Origin: Cyanobacteriota bacterium
Lineage (GTDB): Bacteria > Cyanobacteriota > Cyanobacteriia > Leptolyngbyales > Leptolyngbyaceae
Length of the DNA stretch: 47,707 nucleotides
Direction of reading: 5' to 3'
Assembly: GCA_026389365.1 (NCBI GenBank)
Contig: JAPLHZ010000197.1
Location: 1-47,707, forward strand
Part shown: positions 16,353 through 26,088 of the stretch, in pieces
How the letters are laid out: each line of letters starts with the position of its first letter
Numbering within the stretch: the stretch's first letter is position 1
Position numbers and translations under genes: made by a program
The notes under the pieces: generated by a model
The model's input: the letters and a program-made list of their open reading frames with translations, nothing else
Told to the model about the DNA's origin: nothing
Database searches by the model: none

Positions 16353-17744
16353 ATGTTGCGTTCAGACTGGATTGCGAAACGTGCAGGACATGGCAATACT
16401 TCACAAATGCACTACGCCCGTCAGGGTTTGATTACGGAGGAAATGGATTACGTTGCAAAACGGGAAAAACTTCCTCCAACGTTAATTCGGGACGAAGTGG
16501 CACGGGGCCGGATGGTGATTCCAGCCAACATCAATCACCCCAATCTCGAACCGATGGCGATCGGAATTGCTTCGACCTGTAAGGTTAATGCAAACATCGG
16601 TGCATCGCCAAACTCGTCGGACATCAGCGAAGAAATCGCCAAACTCACCCTAGCCGTGAAATATGGTGCAGATACGCTAATGGATCTTTCCACAGGCGGC
16701 GGCAACTTAGACGAAATTCGGACGGCCATTATCAATGCGTCTCCAATTCCGATCGGTACCGTTCCCATTTATCAAGCCTTAGAAAGCGTCCACGGAAATT
16801 TCGACAATTTCACTGAAGATGACTTTCTTCACATCATTGAGAAGCACGCACAGCAAGGCGTAGACTACATGACAATCCATGCCGGATTGTTGATTGAGCA
16901 CCTACCCCTAACCCGTACTCGCCTCACTGGAATCGTCTCTCGTGGTGGTGGAATCATTGCCAAGTGGATGCTTCACCACAAGCGCCAAAATCCTTTGTAT
17001 ACGCGCTACACCGACATCATGAATATTTTCAAAAAATATGATGTCACCTTCAGTCTGGGCGATTCATTGCGTCCAGGTTGTAGTCATGATGCGACGGATG
17101 CGGCCCAATTGGCGGAACTCAAAACCCTGGGTAACTTGACCCGTCGGGCTTGGGAAGATGATTTGCAGGTAATGGTCGAAGGTCCGGGACATGTGCCCAT
17201 GGATCAAATCGAATTCAACGTCAAAAAACAAATGGAAGAATGCTCCGAAGCACCTTTCTATGTTTTAGGTCCATTGGTCACCGATATTGCGCCCGGTTAT
17301 GACCACATTACCAGTGCGATCGGTGCGGCGATGGCGGGTTGGTATGGTACGGCAATGCTTTGCTATGTGACTCCAAAAGAGCATTTAGGGTTGCCGAATG
17401 CTGAAGATGTTCGCAATGGTTTGATTGCTTATAAAATTGCAGCCCATGCAGCGGATATTGCCCGTCATCGTCCGGGTGCCCGCGATCGGGATGATGAACT
17501 GTCCCGCGCTCGGTACAACTTTGACTGGAATCGTCAATTTGAATTGTCCTTGGATCCTGAGCGCGCTCGGGAATACCATGATGAGACGCTTCCCGAAGAT
17601 GTCTACAAAACCGCAGAATTCTGTTCCATGTGTGGACCGAAGTTCTGCCCAATGCAGACCAAAATCGAAGATGAAGATCTGGCTGAATTACAGGCATTCT
17701 TGGTCAAAGATGGCGATCGCTTAAAGGCTGCGGCTGCGGTGTAG
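16353..17744 (+). CDS. thiC: Phosphomethylpyrimidine synthase ThiC
   Basis: Radical-SAM enzyme that rearranges aminoimidazole ribotide to the HMP-phosphate pyrimidine of thiamin. The start is ATG 16353, seven bases after aaggaag, giving 463 residues, the usual cyanobacterial length; the frame is open further upstream, but that stretch is the riboswitch. Motifs: [27 protein letters not shown], and the C-terminal cluster motif [12 protein letters not shown] (Cys-x2-Cys-x4-Cys). It is a single gene under TPP control and followed by terminator hairpins. Confidence 0.97.
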   Translation: MLRSDWIAKRAGHGNTSQMHYARQGLITEEMDYVAKREKLPPTLIRDEVARGRMVIPANINHPNLEPMAIGIASTCKVNANIGASPNSSDISEEIAKLTLAVKYGADTLMDLSTGGGNLDEIRTAIINASPIPIGTVPIYQALESVHGNFDNFTEDDFLHIIEKHAQQGVDYMTIHAGLLIEHLPLTRTRLTGIVSRGGGIIAKWMLHHKRQNPLYTRYTDIMNIFKKYDVTFSLGDSLRPGCSHDATDAAQLAELKTLGNLTRRAWEDDLQVMVEGPGHVPMDQIEFNVKKQMEECSEAPFYVLGPLVTDIAPGYDHITSAIGAAMAGWYGTAMLCYVTPKEHLGLPNAEDVRNGLIAYKIAAHAADIARHRPGARDRDDELSRARYNFDWNRQFELSLDPERAREYHDETLPEDVYKTAEFCSMCGPKFCPMQTKIEDEDLAELQAFLVKDGDRLKAAAAV

Positions 17745-17768
17745 ATTCAATTAACTCTCTAGACTGAG

Positions 17769-17817
17769 GAGCAATTTTGCTCTTTTGCCCCCGTTTTTCA
17801 AAGAGCGGGGGCATTTA
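17769..17817 (+). terminator. thiC terminator, two hairpins
   Basis: A small hairpin gagcaa-tt-ttgctc (17769-17782) followed by tttt, then a second stem tgcccccg/cgggggca (17786-17793, 17806-17813) followed by ttt. Confidence 0.75.
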
Positions 17818-17849
17818 AATTCTTGGCCCGATTACCGACTAATACGCGA

Positions 17850-18569
17850 ATGACACCCGAACAAATCCAGGAAGTTTTGGCACTGCGAGTCCAAAACCTT
17901 ACCCCTAAAGAAATTGCCCGTAAATTGGGACTTAGACCTGCTGAAATTACCGCCACCATTCGATCGCAGAGTGAACAATCTGCCCAAGATCGATTCGATC
18001 GCGGCGAAATGGCACCAATTTACGAATGCTTGGTCAGTGCAGGCTTTCCAGACGATCGATTTTTCACTCTCGGCCAACAGCGGCCTGAACGGTCCGACAG
18101 TATCGACGAAACTCAGGGGCTGACGATCGTGGTCGTAGCCCGAAAAAGCCGCCCTGGGAAATTGATGGTTTGCAGTTACCTCGTGGATTATTACTGTTTG
18201 GGGATTAAAAATGTAATTGGGCCGAAACAAATCCTTGAATCCGAATATCCTAAATTTAAGGAAAAATGTTTCCAAGTTTTCGATAATCACTCAAAAATGA
18301 TCACCATAGAACAAGCCCAAGCCATTGTGCTTAGTTCTCTTGCCTATGCGAATAGCTTGGAATTATCGCCACATTTTGACTTTACAGAAGCGGCCAAATC
18401 CCATCTTGGACGTTGGGATGAAAAATTAAGCATCTGGTGTGGAGACTCAAATGGCAAGCCGTGCTTTATTCCCGGACCAAGCGATTTCCCCGGCAAAATC
18501 ATCGCAATCCTCGATCGTAGCGTCGGGGATGGAAACTATAGATATATACCTCCGACGAGAATCAAATAG
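17850..18569 (+). CDS. Conserved HTH-containing protein of unknown function
   Basis: About 239 residues. The N-terminus has a helix-turn-helix-like segment (TPEQIQEVLALRVQNLTPKE, IARKLGLRPAEI). The rest is one domain with LTIVVVARKSRPGKLMVCSY then LVDYYCLGIKNV, AIVLSSLAYANSLELSPHFD and a GKPCFIPGPSDFP tail. I recall similar sequences (ARR-x-G, LVD-YCLGVK, AA-YA-SLG-PH-D) in other bacteria, always uncharacterised. I chose ATG 17850; an in-frame TTG at 17823 would add nine residues and starts just past the thiC terminator. No strong ribosome binding site helps. There is no signal peptide. Confidence 0.75.
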   Translation: MTPEQIQEVLALRVQNLTPKEIARKLGLRPAEITATIRSQSEQSAQDRFDRGEMAPIYECLVSAGFPDDRFFTLGQQRPERSDSIDETQGLTIVVVARKSRPGKLMVCSYLVDYYCLGIKNVIGPKQILESEYPKFKEKCFQVFDNHSKMITIEQAQAIVLSSLAYANSLELSPHFDFTEAAKSHLGRWDEKLSIWCGDSNGKPCFIPGPSDFPGKIIAILDRSVGDGNYRYIPPTRIK

Positions 18570-18641
18570 CGTTTGTTGTGCAATAGCCTCGGCAAATCCC
18601 CCCGAATCCAGACGGATTTGGGAGAATTTGGATAAAGGTGG

Positions 18642-19700
18642 TTACGGGTAGAACGCCAACTTCGGTAAGCCCAACATCTCATCCCAACCCTGCATAATAT
18701 TCAGGCATTGAATCGCCTGACCCGCCTGACCCTTCAGCAGATTGTCAATTACCGACATCACAATCACCCGATCGGTCCTCGGATCAACCTCAATGCTGAT
18801 GTAACAAAGATTCGTCCCCGCCGCCCATTTCGTCTGGGGATATACACCCGCAGGCAAGATTTTTACCCAAGGCGAATTCCGATAAAACGCTTTATATATA
18901 GTGATCAAATCCTCTCGAACCAACCCAGGATCTCGCAGATTTGCATAGACTGTTGCTAAAATGCCGCGCACCATCGGAACTAAATGCGGGGTAAATTGCA
19001 CACAGACTTCACGGCCAGCTAAATCACTACAAATTTGCTCAATTTCCGGCGTATGTCGATGCCTCGCCACACCATAAGGGGCGATCGCATTATCAGCCTC
19101 CGCCAACAACATGCCCACCTTGGCCGTTCGCCCGCCACCCGATGCCCCCGACTTCGCATCAATAATGGCAGTCTCTGGCACAATCAACCCCTGCTTCATC
19201 AAGGGGGCCAACGCCAACAAACTTGCAGTCGGATAGCACCCTGGACAGCCAATTAACATGGCATTACGGATCCGATCGCGGTACAGTTCGGGCAACCCAT
19301 ACACCGCCTGATGATTCACCTCATCATCGGTCCGATCGGTGTTGTACCAAGCCTTATAAGTCGCTAAATCTGTAAATCGATAATCTGCCGACAGATCCAA
19401 CACCTGACAGCCTTTCGCAAGAAGTTGTGGAGCTAAATTGCAGGCAATCCCATTAGGCAACGACAGAAAGACAATCTTTGCTCGTTCCGCAATCACCTCA
19501 ACATCCACGGCCTCCACGGTCTGCACCACCGCATGAGCCAAGTAGGGATAGAGCACCCCAAAATCCTGCCCTACCGTACTGTCGCCCGCAATATACGTCA
19601 GTTCCAAATGGGGATGGTCCTGAAGCAGACGCACCAACTGTACCCCGCCATAGCCAGAAGCGCCTACAATAGCAACCGGAACCCGCACTAAATCACCCAT
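18642..19700 (-). CDS. argC: N-acetyl-gamma-glutamyl-phosphate reductase
   Basis: NADPH-dependent reductase of arginine synthesis, third step, forming N-acetylglutamate semialdehyde. The 352-residue protein has the nucleotide-binding GASGYGG at 13-19, the active-site Cys in [11 protein letters not shown] (about 150), [11 protein letters not shown] and the catalytic His region [16 protein letters not shown]. The length fits the long bacterial form. It starts at ATG 19698-19700. It is a single gene, with ssb upstream on the same strand after 125 bases. Confidence 0.97.
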   Translation of the reverse strand: MGDLVRVPVAIVGASGYGGVQLVRLLQDHPHLELTYIAGDSTVGQDFGVLYPYLAHAVVQTVEAVDVEVIAERAKIVFLSLPNGIACNLAPQLLAKGCQVLDLSADYRFTDLATYKAWYNTDRTDDEVNHQAVYGLPELYRDRIRNAMLIGCPGCYPTASLLALAPLMKQGLIVPETAIIDAKSGASGGGRTAKVGMLLAEADNAIAPYGVARHRHTPEIEQICSDLAGREVCVQFTPHLVPMVRGILATVYANLRDPGLVREDLITIYKAFYRNSPWVKILPAGVYPQTKWAAGTNLCYISIEVDPRTDRVIVMSVIDNLLKGQAGQAIQCLNIMQGWDEMLGLPKLAFYP

Positions 19701-19825
19701 ATCTGACTCTTGAGGCCAATAATGCCTTGAACAATGTGATGAATTGTAGTGCGTTGTCTCCCGTTTTGGTATTTCACTTTCACCTGAAATTTACGTAATG
19801 TAGGCAAAACGGATCTCAACTGAGT

Positions 19826-20188
19826 CTAGAAATCGTCTGAATAGCCTCCATTCCCCGACTGTTGGCTGCCTTCATTGTCTCGACGAGATCCTAGTAAGTT
19901 GAGTTGGTCCACCACCACCACCGGAGACATTCGGTTTGCCCCTGTGTTGCGATCGACCCAAGTATCAAACTTCAGCACGCCCTTGACCCCAATCAGCGAC
20001 CCTTTATTCACATACTGTTCTGCAATCCCCGCTGTCTTACCCCAAATTTCCAAATTAAACCAGTCGGTTACATCCTTAGTGCGACGCACCGCTAGCGTCA
20101 AGCGACATTTCACACTCCCCGATTCAAAATGACGAACATCTGGCTCTCCGCCCACGCGTCCCACCAAAGTCACAACGTTTAAACTCAT
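19826..20188 (-). CDS. ssb: Single-stranded DNA-binding protein
   Basis: A 120-residue OB-fold protein: LVGRVGGEPDVRHFESG, LAVRRTKDVTDWFNLEIWGK, AEQYVNKGSLIGVKG. A short Gly/Ser/Gln linker ends in the acidic tail YSDDF, the partner-recruiting tip. The OB fold and tail are typical of cyanobacterial SSB, which is shorter than E. coli SSB. It probably acts at replication and repair forks as a tetramer. It is divergent from mreB across 360 bases. Confidence 0.93.
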   Translation of the reverse strand: MSLNVVTLVGRVGGEPDVRHFESGSVKCRLTLAVRRTKDVTDWFNLEIWGKTAGIAEQYVNKGSLIGVKGVLKFDTWVDRNTGANRMSPVVVVDQLNLLGSRRDNEGSQQSGNGGYSDDF

Positions 20189-20548
20189 GATTTCCGATCG
20201 CTTATTTCAATTGGTAAAGATATTCTAGCGTTAGCATCAGAAAATCCAGTAATATTTGGGGCCAAATTAAAGTTGATAAATTTAATTTGAGCTTTTATCT
20301 AGTCAGTATTATTGCTCACTTTAAAGTTTCAGACCTGTGGATCTGCCCGTCCGGTATCTCTTTCGGCAAATCTCTTTATCCTAAAACATCTCTCATCTCA
20401 ATAGTGCAGAAGTGGTGCAGTATTCCATGTGGCTAGACGAGGGGGAGGAAACGTAATAAGATTCAACATTGATTGACTGAGGGTTCATGTGAATTCCTGT
20501 AACCAATCATTTTTATACTGTTGGACTAAAGTTACTGAGGCTACTGTC
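20189..20548. other. Divergent intergenic region, ssb / mreB
   Basis: About 360 bases, AT-rich on the ssb side, with no credible coding frame apart from an in-frame N-terminal extension of mreB from GTG 20489. It should contain the promoters of ssb and the mre operon. Nothing else was recognised. Confidence 0.5.
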
Positions 20549-21586
20549 GTGAATTTTTTTGGCCGCTTCTCTGCCTCCCGAGACATGGGGATTGACTTAG
20601 GTACTGCCAACACCTTGGTATATGTTTCTGGGAAAGGTATCGTTCTGCAAGAGCCATCTGTGGTGGCCATGGATCAGCGCGAAGGAGTTCCCCTTGCAGT
20701 CGGTGAAGAGGCTAAGCGGATGCTAGGCCGGACTCCTGGAAATATCGTGGCATCACGTCCGCTGCGAGATGGTGTGATTGCGGATTTTGATATCGCTGAG
20801 CTGATGTTGAAGCACTTCATCACCAAGGTTCATGATGGTCGTCAATTGGTCTCGCCCCGTGTGGTAATTGGGATTCCGAGTGGCGTGACTGGGGTCGAAC
20901 GCCGAGCGGTGATGGATGCAGCAACCCAAGCTGGAGCGCGAGAAGTTTTTTTGATTGATGAGCCTGTTGCGGCGGCGATCGGTGCGGGGCTTCCGGTGCA
21001 GGAACCGACCGGGAACATGATCATCGACATTGGTGGTGGGACCACTGAAGTCGCGATTTTAAGCTTGCAGGGAACTGTTCTCAGTGAATCCGTCCGGGTT
21101 GCAGGCGATGAACTCAGTGAAGCCATCATGCAATACATGAAAAAGGTTCACAACTTGGTTATCGGTGAACGCACCTCAGAGGAAATTAAAATCGCTGTTG
21201 GCTCGGCCTATCCGAACCGTGAACTGGATGAAGAGACTATGGAAGTCAGAGGGTTGCACCTATTGTCTGGCTTGCCCCAAATCGTCACCATTAAGACACC
21301 AGAAATTCGGGAAAGCATGGCGGAACCGTTGGCGGTGATCATAGATGCTGTCAAACGCACCTTGGAACGGACTCCGCCTGAATTAGCCTCAGACATCATC
21401 GATCGTGGCATTATGCTAGCGGGTGGTGGAGCCTTGCTACGAGGACTTGATGCCTTGATTAGCCATGAGACTGGGATTGTGGTTCATGTAGCAGCTGACC
21501 CGTTGAGCTGTGTCGTATTGGGTACCGGGCGCGTCTTGGAAAACTTCAAGGAACTGGAGCGAGTCTTCAGCACTCGTCCTCGTTAG
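20549..21586 (+). CDS. mreB: Rod shape-determining actin homologue MreB
   Basis: Actin-like ATPase that forms membrane-associated filaments and directs wall elongation. The phosphate-1 motif [14 protein letters not shown], phosphate-2 [15 protein letters not shown] and adenosine motif [15 protein letters not shown] are all present. I start at GTG 20549 (VNFFGRF...), 8 bases after a GAGG; an upstream GTG at 20489 would add 20 residues with no family match. The hydrophobic-aromatic NFFGRF start fits a membrane-binding N-terminus. It is the first gene of mreBCD; a perfect 19-bp hairpin lies 16 bases after its stop codon. Confidence 0.95.
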   Translation: MNFFGRFSASRDMGIDLGTANTLVYVSGKGIVLQEPSVVAMDQREGVPLAVGEEAKRMLGRTPGNIVASRPLRDGVIADFDIAELMLKHFITKVHDGRQLVSPRVVIGIPSGVTGVERRAVMDAATQAGAREVFLIDEPVAAAIGAGLPVQEPTGNMIIDIGGGTTEVAILSLQGTVLSESVRVAGDELSEAIMQYMKKVHNLVIGERTSEEIKIAVGSAYPNRELDEETMEVRGLHLLSGLPQIVTIKTPEIRESMAEPLAVIIDAVKRTLERTPPELASDIIDRGIMLAGGGALLRGLDALISHETGIVVHVAADPLSCVVLGTGRVLENFKELERVFSTRPR

Positions 21587-21602
21587 GCTGGATGGTTTGT
21601 TC

Positions 21603-21645
21603 GATCAGGATAATTTCGACCTGTGGGGTCGAAATTATCCTGATC
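21603..21645. repeat. Perfect 19-bp hairpin between mreB and mreC
   Basis: Arms 21603-21621 (gatcaggataatttcgacc) and 21627-21645 are exact reverse complements with a 5-nt loop. No T-run follows, so it is not a classic Rho-independent terminator. It could protect the mreB 3' end or reduce mreCD expression. Confidence 0.95.
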
Positions 21646-21743
21646 TCTAGATACGAATGTGAAAGACCTAATAGCGAATGCATATATAGTTCTGTGTTAG
21701 TCGCTTTGAAATCCTTCATATTAATCCAAGTAATCATTATTTT

Positions 21744-22571
21744 ATGTTGTCAGTACGTCGTTGGTGGGAACGGTTTGGAACAACTACGCTGTGGACGGGC
21801 GCGGCGGTCGGCATCGCCTTAATTATTCGTCATACTCAAGGTGGTTTTTTGCTTGAGAGCTATCAACTGATCGCTCGCCCGTTTTATAGCAGTCCCGATC
21901 GGACGGCTCAACTGGAAAATGCCCAAGCCCAAGAACTTCAGCAGCGTTTAATCGATCTTCAAAACAAAAATCAGAAACTCGAAGACCTTCTCGGCTTCAC
22001 CCAAGCTCAAAAATCAAAAGGAATTCCCGCCCCAGTGATCGGGCGCAGTGCTGATCACTGGTGGTCCAATCTTGTTCTTGGGCGCGGCAAAAAAGATGGT
22101 GTCGAACTCAACAGTATCGTCATGAGTCCTGGCGGAGTTGTAGGCCGAGTTAGCAAAGTTTCGGACAGTGGTAGTGTTGTGACTCTTTTAAGTGATGCCT
22201 TTAATCAGGTGGGTGTCACCGTCAGCCGGACCCGCGCCACAGGATTTATTAAGGGCCAGAGCGGCGACAAGGCTGGTAGTCAAGTGATTATGGAATTCTT
22301 CGATAAAAATGTCGATGTTCGTCGCGGTGATACTGTCGTCACTTCTGCCTTTAGTAAGAAATTTCCATCTGGACTTCCCGTTGGACGCGTTGAATCTGTC
22401 GATATGGGTAAAAGTCCGTCACCCGAAGCCGTAATTCAGCTCACCGCACCGATCGCAGCCCTCGAATGGACTGCCATTTATCCCCACTTGCCTCCCCAGA
22501 CAGAAGACCTTACCCCAGATCCTGAACCAAGAAACAGTAAGATTCTAACCTCCCCCGCTGAGAAACCCTAA
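21744..22571 (+). CDS. mreC: Rod shape-determining protein MreC
   Basis: A 275-residue bitopic membrane protein of the elongasome. It has an N-terminal membrane segment (TTLWTGAAVGIALII), then a Gln/Leu-rich coiled coil (about residues 52-90), then a periplasmic beta domain (PAPVIGRSADHWWSNLVLGR, GGVVGRVSKVSDSGSVVTLL, SGLPVGRVESV). A Pro-rich tail ends the protein. It starts at ATG 21744, 157 bases after mreB, and its stop overlaps the mreD start (TAATG), so translation of the two is coupled. Confidence 0.94.
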   Translation: MLSVRRWWERFGTTTLWTGAAVGIALIIRHTQGGFLLESYQLIARPFYSSPDRTAQLENAQAQELQQRLIDLQNKNQKLEDLLGFTQAQKSKGIPAPVIGRSADHWWSNLVLGRGKKDGVELNSIVMSPGGVVGRVSKVSDSGSVVTLLSDAFNQVGVTVSRTRATGFIKGQSGDKAGSQVIMEFFDKNVDVRRGDTVVTSAFSKKFPSGLPVGRVESVDMGKSPSPEAVIQLTAPIAALEWTAIYPHLPPQTEDLTPDPEPRNSKILTSPAEKP

Positions 22572-23137
22572 TGCAATTTCCTGGTATGACGCAAATGCTT
22601 CAGACTGTCAAAACACCACCCAAAATTCGGTTAATTTTGGGTGGTGTTTTGACGGTGATGTCAGTATGGATTTGCCTCATGCTGCTTCCCACGCGTTTAC
22701 CAGGAATGGCGTTGGCTGGGATTGGTCCGAATTGGTTGCTGATATGGGTGGTGATTTGGAGCTTTAAACGATCGGTGTGGCAAGGTATGAGCGCAGGGCT
22801 AGTGTTGGGGCTATTACAAGATGCGATGACTGAAGAAAATCCGACTCATATTTTCAGTCTAATGTTTGTTGGCTATCTCACCTCACGCCTTCAAAAACAG
22901 AGATTTCTCCGCGAGAATTTTATTGTCATTACCCTCGTCACGTTTGGTATGGCCGTGGTGGGTGAGACCGTAATGGCGTTGCAATTCAGTTCTCTCGGCA
23001 ACCGTACTCTAATCGATATTTGGAAGCATCATCAGCTTATTGCATTGAGTTCGGCTATTTTGAGTAGTCTCTGGGCACCAGTGCTATATTTCCCACTCAA
23101 TCAGCTTTGGAAGTGGTCTGCGATCCCTCATGATTAG
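22571..23137 (+). CDS. mreD: Rod shape-determining protein MreD
   Basis: A 188-residue protein with about five transmembrane helices, the usual MreD layout, and the conserved-looking stretch MSAGLVLGLLQDAM in the middle. The ATG overlaps the mreC stop by one base. It should complete the MreCD membrane complex that couples MreB to peptidoglycan synthases. Codons 13-28, encoding the first cytoplasmic stretch and the start of helix 1, are a perfect inverted repeat, so the RNA folds tightly just downstream of the start codon. Confidence 0.9.
   Translation: MQFPGMTQMLQTVKTPPKIRLILGGVLTVMSVWICLMLLPTRLPGMALAGIGPNWLLIWVVIWSFKRSVWQGMSAGLVLGLLQDAMTEENPTHIFSLMFVGYLTSRLQKQRFLRENFIVITLVTFGMAVVGETVMALQFSSLGNRTLIDIWKHHQLIALSSAILSSLWAPVLYFPLNQLWKWSAIPHD
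22604..22656. repeat. Perfect 21-bp inverted repeat inside mreD
   Basis: Arms 22607-22627 and 22633-22653 are exact reverse complements (core aaaacaccacccaaaatt) around the loop cggtt. Two further pairs and a wobble extend the stem to 24 positions (22604-22656). The whole structure is coding. Confidence 0.97.
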
Positions 23138-23144
23138 GAACTAA

Positions 23145-23166
23145 GGCGCAAGAACGGCGCAAGAAC
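23145..23166. repeat. 11-bp tandem duplication between mreD and ndbB
   Basis: ggcgcaagaac occurs twice in tandem just after the mreD stop codon. Confidence 0.92.
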
Positions 23167-23217
23167 TGTAAAAACGCAGTAAACTAGTGAGATACATTCC
23201 TTAACACGGCTCGGCTC

Positions 23218-24423
23218 ATGTCTCGTATTTGCATTCTGGGTGGCGGCTTCGGCGGTCTATATACTGCGCTACGGCTGAGTCAGTTGCCGTGGACGGGGCA
23301 TGAGAAGCCGGAAATTACGTTGGTGGATAAGTGCGATCGGTTCGTCTTTTTGCCGTTGCTTTACGAAGTGGTGACGGGCGATTTGCAAAGCTGGGAAGTT
23401 GCGCCATATTACAGCGAACTTCTTTCGGGAACGGGTATTCGCTATGTTCAGGCTACGGTTGATTCTGTAAATCTGGCAGGCCGTACGGTTCAAATTACTC
23501 AAAATGGACAAGCTGAACGACTTTCCTACGATCGTTTAGTGTTGGCGATGGGCGGCGAATCGGTGATTGGGAATGTTTCTGGTGCGGCGGATAATGCCTT
23601 GCCATTTCGGACTTTGAATGATGCCCTGCGTCTTAGCGATCGGTTGAAAGATTTGGAAGCGAGTGCTGCGGACCGAATTCGGGTGGCGATTATTGGGGGG
23701 GGATATAGCGGGGTTGAACTGGCTTGTAATTTGGCAGAACGATTGGGCGATCGGGGACGAGTGCGAATTGTGGAATTGGGCGATCGGATTTTGAATTTTT
23801 CTCCTGATTTTAATCGTAAAGCTGCTGAAAAGGCGTTGACCGATCGTAAAGTCTGGACGGATCTTCAGACCAAGACTAGCAATGTGACAAGTGACGAGAT
23901 TACGCTGCAATATGATGATAAGTCTGAGACCTTGCCTGTTGATTTGGTGCTGTGGACGGTGGGGACGCGTATTTCTGAGGTGATTCAAAGTTTGCCGTTG
24001 CCGATGAACAATAGGGGCCAAGTTAAAGTCCAAACGACACTCCAAGTCGAAGGCTATCCTGAAGTTTATGCGCTGGGTGATCTGGCTGATTGTAAAGATG
24101 CTGACGGACAAATCATTCCGACGACGGCTCAAGCCGCGTTCCAACAAGCCGACTATGCTGGCTGGAATCTTTGGGCTTCTTTGACAGATCGCCCTTTGCT
24201 GACATTCAAATATCAACATTTGGGCGAAATGATGACCTTGGGTTCAGATGATGCGACGTTGGCAGGGCTTGGGTTACAACTTAATGGTGTTTCGGCTCAT
24301 TTGGCAAGACGGATGATTTATCTCATGCGAATGCCGACGTTTGCGCATCAAGTCAAGGTCGGTTTGAACTGGATTACTAAACCTGCGACTGACTTTTTGA
24401 AAAGCCTAACTAAAACCCTTTAG
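23218..24423 (+). CDS. ndbB: Type II NAD(P)H dehydrogenase, NdbB-like
   Basis: A 401-residue FAD flavoprotein. The N-terminal FAD motif RICILGGGFGGLYTALRLSQ is at 3-22, the second dinucleotide motif VAIIGGGYSGVELACNLAE is near residue 157, and the C-terminal FAD motif VYALGDLADC is near 284. It is a monotopic type II enzyme, oxidising NAD(P)H and reducing a quinone without proton pumping. The N-terminus (ICILGGGFGGLYTALRLSQL followed by PW) resembles cyanobacterial NdbB, which reduces demethylphylloquinone; the subtype call is from memory and less certain than the family. A G8 run at 23695-23702 encodes the GGG of the NAD(P) motif. Confidence 0.8.
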   Translation: MSRICILGGGFGGLYTALRLSQLPWTGHEKPEITLVDKCDRFVFLPLLYEVVTGDLQSWEVAPYYSELLSGTGIRYVQATVDSVNLAGRTVQITQNGQAERLSYDRLVLAMGGESVIGNVSGAADNALPFRTLNDALRLSDRLKDLEASAADRIRVAIIGGGYSGVELACNLAERLGDRGRVRIVELGDRILNFSPDFNRKAAEKALTDRKVWTDLQTKTSNVTSDEITLQYDDKSETLPVDLVLWTVGTRISEVIQSLPLPMNNRGQVKVQTTLQVEGYPEVYALGDLADCKDADGQIIPTTAQAAFQQADYAGWNLWASLTDRPLLTFKYQHLGEMMTLGSDDATLAGLGLQLNGVSAHLARRMIYLMRMPTFAHQVKVGLNWITKPATDFLKSLTKTL

Positions 24424-24433
24424 GCCCTTTAGG
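24416..24433. repeat. 9-bp tandem duplication over the ndbB stop
   Basis: ccctttagg is repeated at 24416 and 24425. The first copy carries the TAG stop codon. Confidence 0.85.
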
Positions 24434-24486
24434 AATGACAATTACATAAGATCGACTTTTTCTTGAAAATCTGAATACTATAATCT

Positions 24487-24534
24487 TCTCGTTGGGTTTA
24501 GGACAAGGCAGGCTATGCCCCAAACCCAACGAGA
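24487..24534. terminator. Bidirectional hairpin between ndbB and the flippase gene
   Basis: Arms tctcgttgggttt (24487-24499) and aaacccaacgaga (24522-24534) pair perfectly over 13 bp, with a smaller inner hairpin. It lies between convergent genes. Confidence 0.75.
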
Positions 24535-24592
24535 TAGTTTCATGTATTTCTCTACATTACTAAATTTGTATTCCTTAAAGTTGCCAAAAGAT

Positions 24593-25879
24593 CTAGGCTT
24601 TAGGAAGCCCACCAAACAACTTACGATCGATAAATAGCGCAAATCCCGGTACAAAGGTAGCCTGAGAAATTAACACCGTCACCGCCACCGTCAATAATGG
24701 AATCTGATAACTTCCATCAAGTACAAATCTCTTAGAAATTAAAATTGCTGCCGCGATCGCCCCGCTAAATACCCCCATGAATACCACACTCCAAATTAAA
24801 TCTAGCTTCATTCGATCCATTGCTTTCAAAAGCTGAGAAGTCGATCGTGAAATAGCCAATGGAATTGCCGATAAACAAATAATCATCACAATGGGAATTG
24901 CATCATCCCACCTATTACCCTTGGCCAAAATCGGAATATACCAATGAGCAAATGTCACTTGGAATAATACTAGCGGCAAAATTATAAAACCAATGGTTTT
25001 AAAACTATTCATCCATTTCGATCGTAGCGCACTCAAACTCGCCCGAGTCTCACAGAATTCTGGATACCACGCCGATCCTACTGCCCACAAAATACTTTGA
25101 CTAATCCCTAAACCCGCATTAAAGGCAAAGAAATATAGCCCTAACGCCTCGGTGCCCAACATCCCGGCCACTAACAAATAGTCCACATTCATCCGAACGC
25201 GATTTAGCAACTCTACGCCCAATACTCGACTTCCAAATCGAAAAATCTCACGCCAGCGAGAAATTGTAAAATACTTCGGTCTCCAAGACTCGTGGCGAAA
25301 CATCAATATAATCCAAGGCACATGACTCAATAACATCGACAGCACAACTCCTCGGATCCCAAACCCAGCGATGACTAGGCCGACCGTCAACACATTCGAT
25401 ACGATCGCAGCCGAGGCGATCGCCCAAGATTGAACTTCTAGACGATTTTTACGCGCCAACAGTGTCTCCTGAACACTGTAAATCGGTATCATTAAATAAC
25501 AAAGTCCCAAAAATACGAGCGGCAATGTTAAATCTGGATTTTTATAAAACAATGCGATCGGATAGGCAAGTACACATTGAATTAGAAAAATAGAACCCAA
25601 TAAAATCCAGTTGAGCCAATACACATTTGTAGCAATTTCATCAACATTCTCCTCATCTGCCTGAAGAATCGTACTGCCGATCCCTTCCATGGAGAATGTC
25701 AGACCAAATTCAAATACGGTGTAAATCGCAGAAAGCATCCCATAGTCAGCTTTGCTAAATAATCGAATTAACGTGATTGTTGTAGCTAATCTAAAAATAC
25801 GATTAATTAACTCCGCTATACCTAGCCATCCGACATTTTGAACATATCGGCTTGCGGTAAGCATTTTGAGCTTTTGCAT
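24593..25879 (-). CDS. Polysaccharide flippase, Wzx/MATE-like superfamily
   Basis: A 428-residue polytopic protein with about 12 hydrophobic helices and short charged loops, matching the polysaccharide transport (PST) branch of flippases: GIAELINRIFRLATTITLIR, FSKADYGMLSAIYTVFEFGL, GTEALGLYFFAFNAG. It should flip lipid-linked repeat units across the cytoplasmic membrane. It is the last gene of the exopolysaccharide cluster, with a 209-base gap before it. No good ribosome binding site is visible before the ATG at 25877-25879. Confidence 0.88.
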   Translation of the reverse strand: MQKLKMLTASRYVQNVGWLGIAELINRIFRLATTITLIRLFSKADYGMLSAIYTVFEFGLTFSMEGIGSTILQADEENVDEIATNVYWLNWILLGSIFLIQCVLAYPIALFYKNPDLTLPLVFLGLCYLMIPIYSVQETLLARKNRLEVQSWAIASAAIVSNVLTVGLVIAGFGIRGVVLSMLLSHVPWIILMFRHESWRPKYFTISRWREIFRFGSRVLGVELLNRVRMNVDYLLVAGMLGTEALGLYFFAFNAGLGISQSILWAVGSAWYPEFCETRASLSALRSKWMNSFKTIGFIILPLVLFQVTFAHWYIPILAKGNRWDDAIPIVMIICLSAIPLAISRSTSQLLKAMDRMKLDLIWSVVFMGVFSGAIAAAILISKRFVLDGSYQIPLLTVAVTVLISQATFVPGFALFIDRKLFGGLPKA

Positions 25880-26088
25880 AGGAGGTAAATATAATATAGG
25901 GAAAAACTCTCTACGGTTCGGATGAATCTGAATACCGAAGAGAAGTACTAGTCTAATGTAACCGAAGATATGGACTTGAAACTTCCTATTGATCTAAAGA
26001 AGTCTAAACAGGGCGAAATTGTGTACAACTCGATAACTAGAAAACAGATAAAGATCAATAGTTAAGACATTACTCGGTGTTCTGGTTC

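Noticed and set aside
21592-21822. 76-codon plus-strand frame between mreB and mreC
   Set aside because: It reads through the 19-bp hairpin and overlaps mreC in another frame; a chance frame.
25864-25890. CCTCCT directly before the flippase ATG as a regulatory element
   Set aside because: It is the complement of a Shine-Dalgarno sequence and could occlude initiation, but six bases are too little to support a claim.
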